Below are positions 61,139 through 64,000 of a DNA stretch of 64,000 nucleotides, in pieces. The notes under the pieces were generated by a model. That model was not told the DNA's origin and did not search any database. It saw only the letters and a program-made list of their open reading frames with translations. Positions within the stretch are counted from its first letter, which is position 1; each line of letters begins with the position of its first letter. The stretch lies in the NCBI RefSeq assembly GCF_003326475.1, contig NZ_JPWA01000011.1, forward strand, positions 62,001 to 126,000. The letters are read 5' to 3'. The translations under genes were made by a program, and so were the position numbers. Origin of the DNA: Thalassospira xianhensis MCCC 1A02616 (GTDB lineage: Bacteria > Pseudomonadota > Alphaproteobacteria > Rhodospirillales > Thalassospiraceae).

Positions 61139-63253
61139 CTATGACGAATTAGCGGGCATTTTTGCGTTTTCGTCCTTTTTGCCAGCCATAATCTGATCAA
61201 GCGGTTTGACCGGCCACGACAGAATCTTGAGTTTCTCGTCTTTTGTCAGGCTTTCGACGCCCAACCGGGACAGCTTTTCATAGATGATCCCGATCTCGAT
61301 CTGGGTACGACGGTCGGGTTTACGCGCGGGCAAAAGGGCCGAATGCAACGCGTTGGCAAACGGGTCCTCGATCAGGCGCAGCAACCCATCCTTGACATCT
61401 TCATCGGGCGCTTCCGCCGTCAGGCGCGCCAATGTCGCAAGTTCTTCGGGGGATTCGGTTTCTTCGGGTGTCACAAAAAGCTTCATCCGGCGCGCCGCAC
61501 GCCCGATGGCAAGGCTGCTTGACCAATACGTCAGCCACGGTGCCAGAACAAGACCCGCCAGAATCGGCGACAGCCACCAGAAGAAGGCCGTATCCACAAA
61601 TAGCGCCACCGCCCCCCAGATAAGGCCAATGACGATGATCGTCCGATGGGTTTTCAGTGCCGCCTTAAACGGCACCCCCGTATCATCACGTTCCTGCGCG
61701 TCCCAGCCAACCTGATTGCCGGTCAGAACCGAAAACACGAACTGCGCATGCAACATCATCATGATCGGTGCCTGAAGGGCAGAATAAAGCGTTTCAAGAA
61801 CACCACTCGCCAGCACCATCACCCCGCCGTATTTCTTACGGTCACGGCCAAGGAAAACCATCAGGATCGAGATGATTTTGGGCACCACCAGCATACCGAT
61901 GGTAAAGACCAGCAGCACCAGCATCTCGAACGACCGGTCAACCGGCCATTGCGGGAACATCGTGAACTGGCTGGGGAAAAAGCTGTAAGTCAGTTGCGTG
62001 TTCTGCAGCGTCGCAATCGTCGAAGACAGCAACAGCAAAAGCCACAGCGGCGACGAGCCAAAGCTCATGACCCCCATAAAGAAATGAAGACGGCTAAGCG
62101 GCCTGAATCCCGGCGCAAACAGAAGCCGCGCATGCTGCATGTTTCCCTGGCACCAGCGGCGATCACGGATTGCATAATCAATCAGGTTCGGCGGCAATTC
62201 TTCCCAGCTGCCTTCAAGCTGCGGGATCAGCCAGCAACGCCAGCCTGCCTTGCGCATAAAGGCGGCCTCGACAAAATCGTGGCTCAGGATATGTCCACCC
62301 ATCGGCGGCTTGCCCGACAGAACCGGCAACCCGCAGCAATCAATGAAGGCCTGCACGCGAATGATCGCGTTATGGCCCCAATAGTTCGAACTGCCCATGC
62401 ACCAGAACGAAAGACCGGCCGACATGGTCGGGCCATGAACGCGCGAAATGAATTGCAGGATACGGGCAAACAGGGTCTGGCGGCCGGTCGGCTGCGGCGG
62501 GCTCTGAATAATCCCGGCATCGGGATTGTTTTCCATCAGATAGGCCATATTCACCATGGCCTCGCCCGACATCACACTATCGGCATCAAAAACGATCATG
62601 TGATCGTAATGCGTCGCATAGGTTTCGCAGAATTCCTTGAGGTTCCCGGATTTGCGTTCGGTATTTTCCGCCCGACGACGGAAGAATATCTTGCCGCGCG
62701 CTTTCAAATCCGCGCAGGCCTTGGCCCATGCAACTTCCTCGGCGATCCAGATATCGGGATCACGGGTGTCGGACAAAACAAAGAAATCAAACGCATCAAT
62801 TTCGCCCGTCGCGGCAAGGCTTTCATAACTCGCACGCAGTCCGGCAAACACCCGGTCCGGGTCTTCGTTATAGACCGGGATCACCACCACATTCTTGGAT
62901 CTGAGCGACCCTTTGCGCGCAATCGGCTTCAACCGTTTCAGCGTAATGGCATCCAGCCCGAACCCACGCAGGAAAATGCCGACAATCCCGGTAAAGAAGG
63001 ACACTGAAATCCATGCAAAGTTGATCGTGAAGAACGCAATGACCACCATTTCCATGACGGTAAGCTGATCCGCACCCAACACGTCCGCCATCAGCCACGC
63101 GGCATAGGCGGTCGCAAAAATCGACGCGCCAAACAGGAAAATGCGTCGCGACCCGACACCGGGACCGCGCAGCTTTACTGTCGGATCAAGGTTATCATCA
63201 TCAACGCCGTTTTTGGCTGCACTATCGGACATGGGGTCGGAAATCCGGTTCAT
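61139..63253 (-). CDS. opgH: Osmoregulated periplasmic glucan glucosyltransferase OpgH (MdoH)
   Basis: An inner membrane family 2 glucosyltransferase that makes the beta-glucan backbone of osmoregulated periplasmic glucans from UDP-glucose. At 704 residues it is a little shorter than E. coli OpgH. Two N-terminal helices precede the catalytic domain (VIPVYNEDPDRVFAGL, then FDADSVMSGEAMV with the metal-binding Asp pair, and DRRWCQGNMQHARLL), followed by about five more membrane helices. A cytoplasmic tail ends the protein. It follows opgG by 91 bp, the standard operon order. Confidence 0.93.
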   Translation of the reverse strand: MNRISDPMSDSAAKNGVDDDNLDPTVKLRGPGVGSRRIFLFGASIFATAYAAWLMADVLGADQLTVMEMVVIAFFTINFAWISVSFFTGIVGIFLRGFGLDAITLKRLKPIARKGSLRSKNVVVIPVYNEDPDRVFAGLRASYESLAATGEIDAFDFFVLSDTRDPDIWIAEEVAWAKACADLKARGKIFFRRRAENTERKSGNLKEFCETYATHYDHMIVFDADSVMSGEAMVNMAYLMENNPDAGIIQSPPQPTGRQTLFARILQFISRVHGPTMSAGLSFWCMGSSNYWGHNAIIRVQAFIDCCGLPVLSGKPPMGGHILSHDFVEAAFMRKAGWRCWLIPQLEGSWEELPPNLIDYAIRDRRWCQGNMQHARLLFAPGFRPLSRLHFFMGVMSFGSSPLWLLLLLSSTIATLQNTQLTYSFFPSQFTMFPQWPVDRSFEMLVLLVFTIGMLVVPKIISILMVFLGRDRKKYGGVMVLASGVLETLYSALQAPIMMMLHAQFVFSVLTGNQVGWDAQERDDTGVPFKAALKTHRTIIVIGLIWGAVALFVDTAFFWWLSPILAGLVLAPWLTYWSSSLAIGRAARRMKLFVTPEETESPEELATLARLTAEAPDEDVKDGLLRLIEDPFANALHSALLPARKPDRRTQIEIGIIYEKLSRLGVESLTKDEKLKILSWPVKPLDQIMAGKKDENAKMPANSS

Positions 63254-63344
63254 AAGGTTCTAGTTTTCCCTGAATGCAACTTGCGATATTCCAAGCGAAA
63301 CGCAATACGCGGCCAAATGTGCCCAACCGGAATTGCCGCAGGCA

Positions 63345-64000
63345 TCAAAATACCCACGGCATGGTCCATGTCTCACTCAGCACCCTGTCATCATATTGCA
63401 GGAAGGCGCGCAGATTTGAACTTTGGGCTTCGCCAGTTCCAATCAGGTCAAACATCACGCGAACACCACCGTTCTCCGGGTCTTTCATAAGGCGGATATT
63501 ACGGATTTCAGCATTCGATGCACTGATATTGGCCTGCAGGTTATCAAGATCGGACAGATAATATTCAAGCTCTTCGCCCGCAAAATTCAGGATGAAACGG
63601 GTTGCCGCCTGCGCATCATCACCACCGGACGGAATATGCATGATACGCGTGTCTGTTGCCTGTGAAAGCTTGTGCAGATCGCTGCCATCCTGTGTTGCCG
63701 CAATCTGATATTCAACGGTCAACTCGCTTCCGGCTTCGGGCTTGTTCTGCGGCACCCAGAACGCAACGATATTGTCATTGCTCTCGCTCGGGCTTGGAAT
63801 TTCGACCAGTTCGACATGGCCTTTGCCCCAATCGCCTTTTGGCGTCACCCAATAGCCGGGCTGCTGGTCAAAACGGGTATCAAGGTCCTGATAATGATCG
63901 AAGTTCCGGTCACGTTGCAGAAGCCCGAAACCACGCGGATTTTCATCCAGGAACGAACTGATCTGCAAGTTGGCCGGGTTATCAAGCGGCCGCCAAAGCC
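63345..64000 (-). CDS. opgG: Glucan biosynthesis protein OpgG (partial, runs off the window)
   Basis: The C-terminal part of the periplasmic protein OpgG/OpgD, needed for branching or export of the glucan. The frame is open from the right edge; LWRPLDNPANLQISSF followed by DENPRGFGLLQRDR is the family signature, and GYWVTPKGDWGKGHVELVEIP and WVPQNKP match the second domain. The last stretch ends MPWVF. I cannot separate OpgG from OpgD with the N-terminus missing, but OpgG is the usual partner in front of OpgH. No frameshift seen. Confidence 0.92.
   Translation of the reverse strand, partial: LWRPLDNPANLQISSFLDENPRGFGLLQRDRNFDHYQDLDTRFDQQPGYWVTPKGDWGKGHVELVEIPSPSESNDNIVAFWVPQNKPEAGSELTVEYQIAATQDGSDLHKLSQATDTRIMHIPSGGDDAQAATRFILNFAGEELEYYLSDLDNLQANISASNAEIRNIRLMKDPENGGVRVMFDLIGTGEAQSSNLRAFLQYDDRVLSETWTMPWVF

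Noticed and set aside
61646-63007. 453-codon plus-strand frame
   Set aside because: Antisense to opgH; highly Arg/His-rich and without any family signature.
1-64000. tRNA, rRNA, CRISPR arrays, insertion sequences, prophage genes
   Set aside because: Looked for in all gaps and by repeat pattern; no cloverleaf-like sequence, spaced direct repeats, transposase or phage gene was found.

Overview
The window looks like a chromosomal segment from a Gram-negative alphaproteobacterium, most likely a Rhodospirillales/Thalassospira-type marine heterotroph. The taxon is an inference from gene content and order: tsaD back to back with hemC, hemC-hemD-Mic60-hemY, an SDHAF4-type protein ending in the family's usual RCIDF, opgGH, and moderate GC. 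Nearly all the DNA is coding. I see no rRNA, tRNA, insertion sequence, prophage or CRISPR array.

Layout. 1-2.6 kb: a membrane sensor kinase and a small lipoprotein. 2.7-8.3 kb (minus strand): a translation block, infC, rpmI, rplT, pheS, pheT, with a single-domain response regulator between infC and rpmI; infC appears to start at AUA. 8.3-10.6 kb: two LPS-type glycosyltransferases. 10.6-14.7 kb: a hydrolase, then Rieske ferredoxin, EVE, YciI, gpsA and tsaD. 14.9-19.7 kb: haem genes hemC and hemD followed by a Mic60/mitofilin homologue and a HemY/TPR protein. 19.8-31.8 kb: purH, a UDP-sugar 4,6-dehydratase, rsmB, rpe, a YdeP-like molybdopterin oxidoreductase with a small partner, an SDHAF4-type factor and tex. 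32-34 kb: a secreted protein, sodB and a ParE/RHH toxin-antitoxin pair.

34-40.3 kb is a compact lysine (pipecolate/2-aminoadipate) catabolic cluster: ALDH7-type dehydrogenase, class III aminotransferase, FAD amine oxidase and a DUF1338/HglS-type 2-oxoadipate dioxygenase, with a divergent LysR regulator. 40.4-46.6 kb holds a globin-coupled cytoplasmic chemoreceptor with a CZB domain, a CynX-type MFS transporter, a PhzF enzyme with a divergent LysR regulator, and a LysE exporter. 46.7-47.8 kb encodes two glycine-zipper envelope proteins.

48-60.4 kb is the largest functional unit, a fatty-acid uptake and beta-oxidation locus: SCP2 lipid carrier, exported protein, FadL, FadD, a MerR-family regulator, thiolase, a FadN-type dehydrogenase/hydratase fusion, acyl-CoA dehydrogenase, thioesterase, enoyl-CoA hydratase and an HSDL2-like SDR. 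A palindromic operator core, ACGTTAACGT, occurs four times, upstream of the SCP2 gene, upstream of fadD and twice in front of merR. Three copies lie in an identical 18-bp sequence, so the local MerR protein probably controls the locus. The window ends with an unknown 160-residue protein and opgH/opgG for osmoregulated periplasmic glucans; opgG runs off the right edge.
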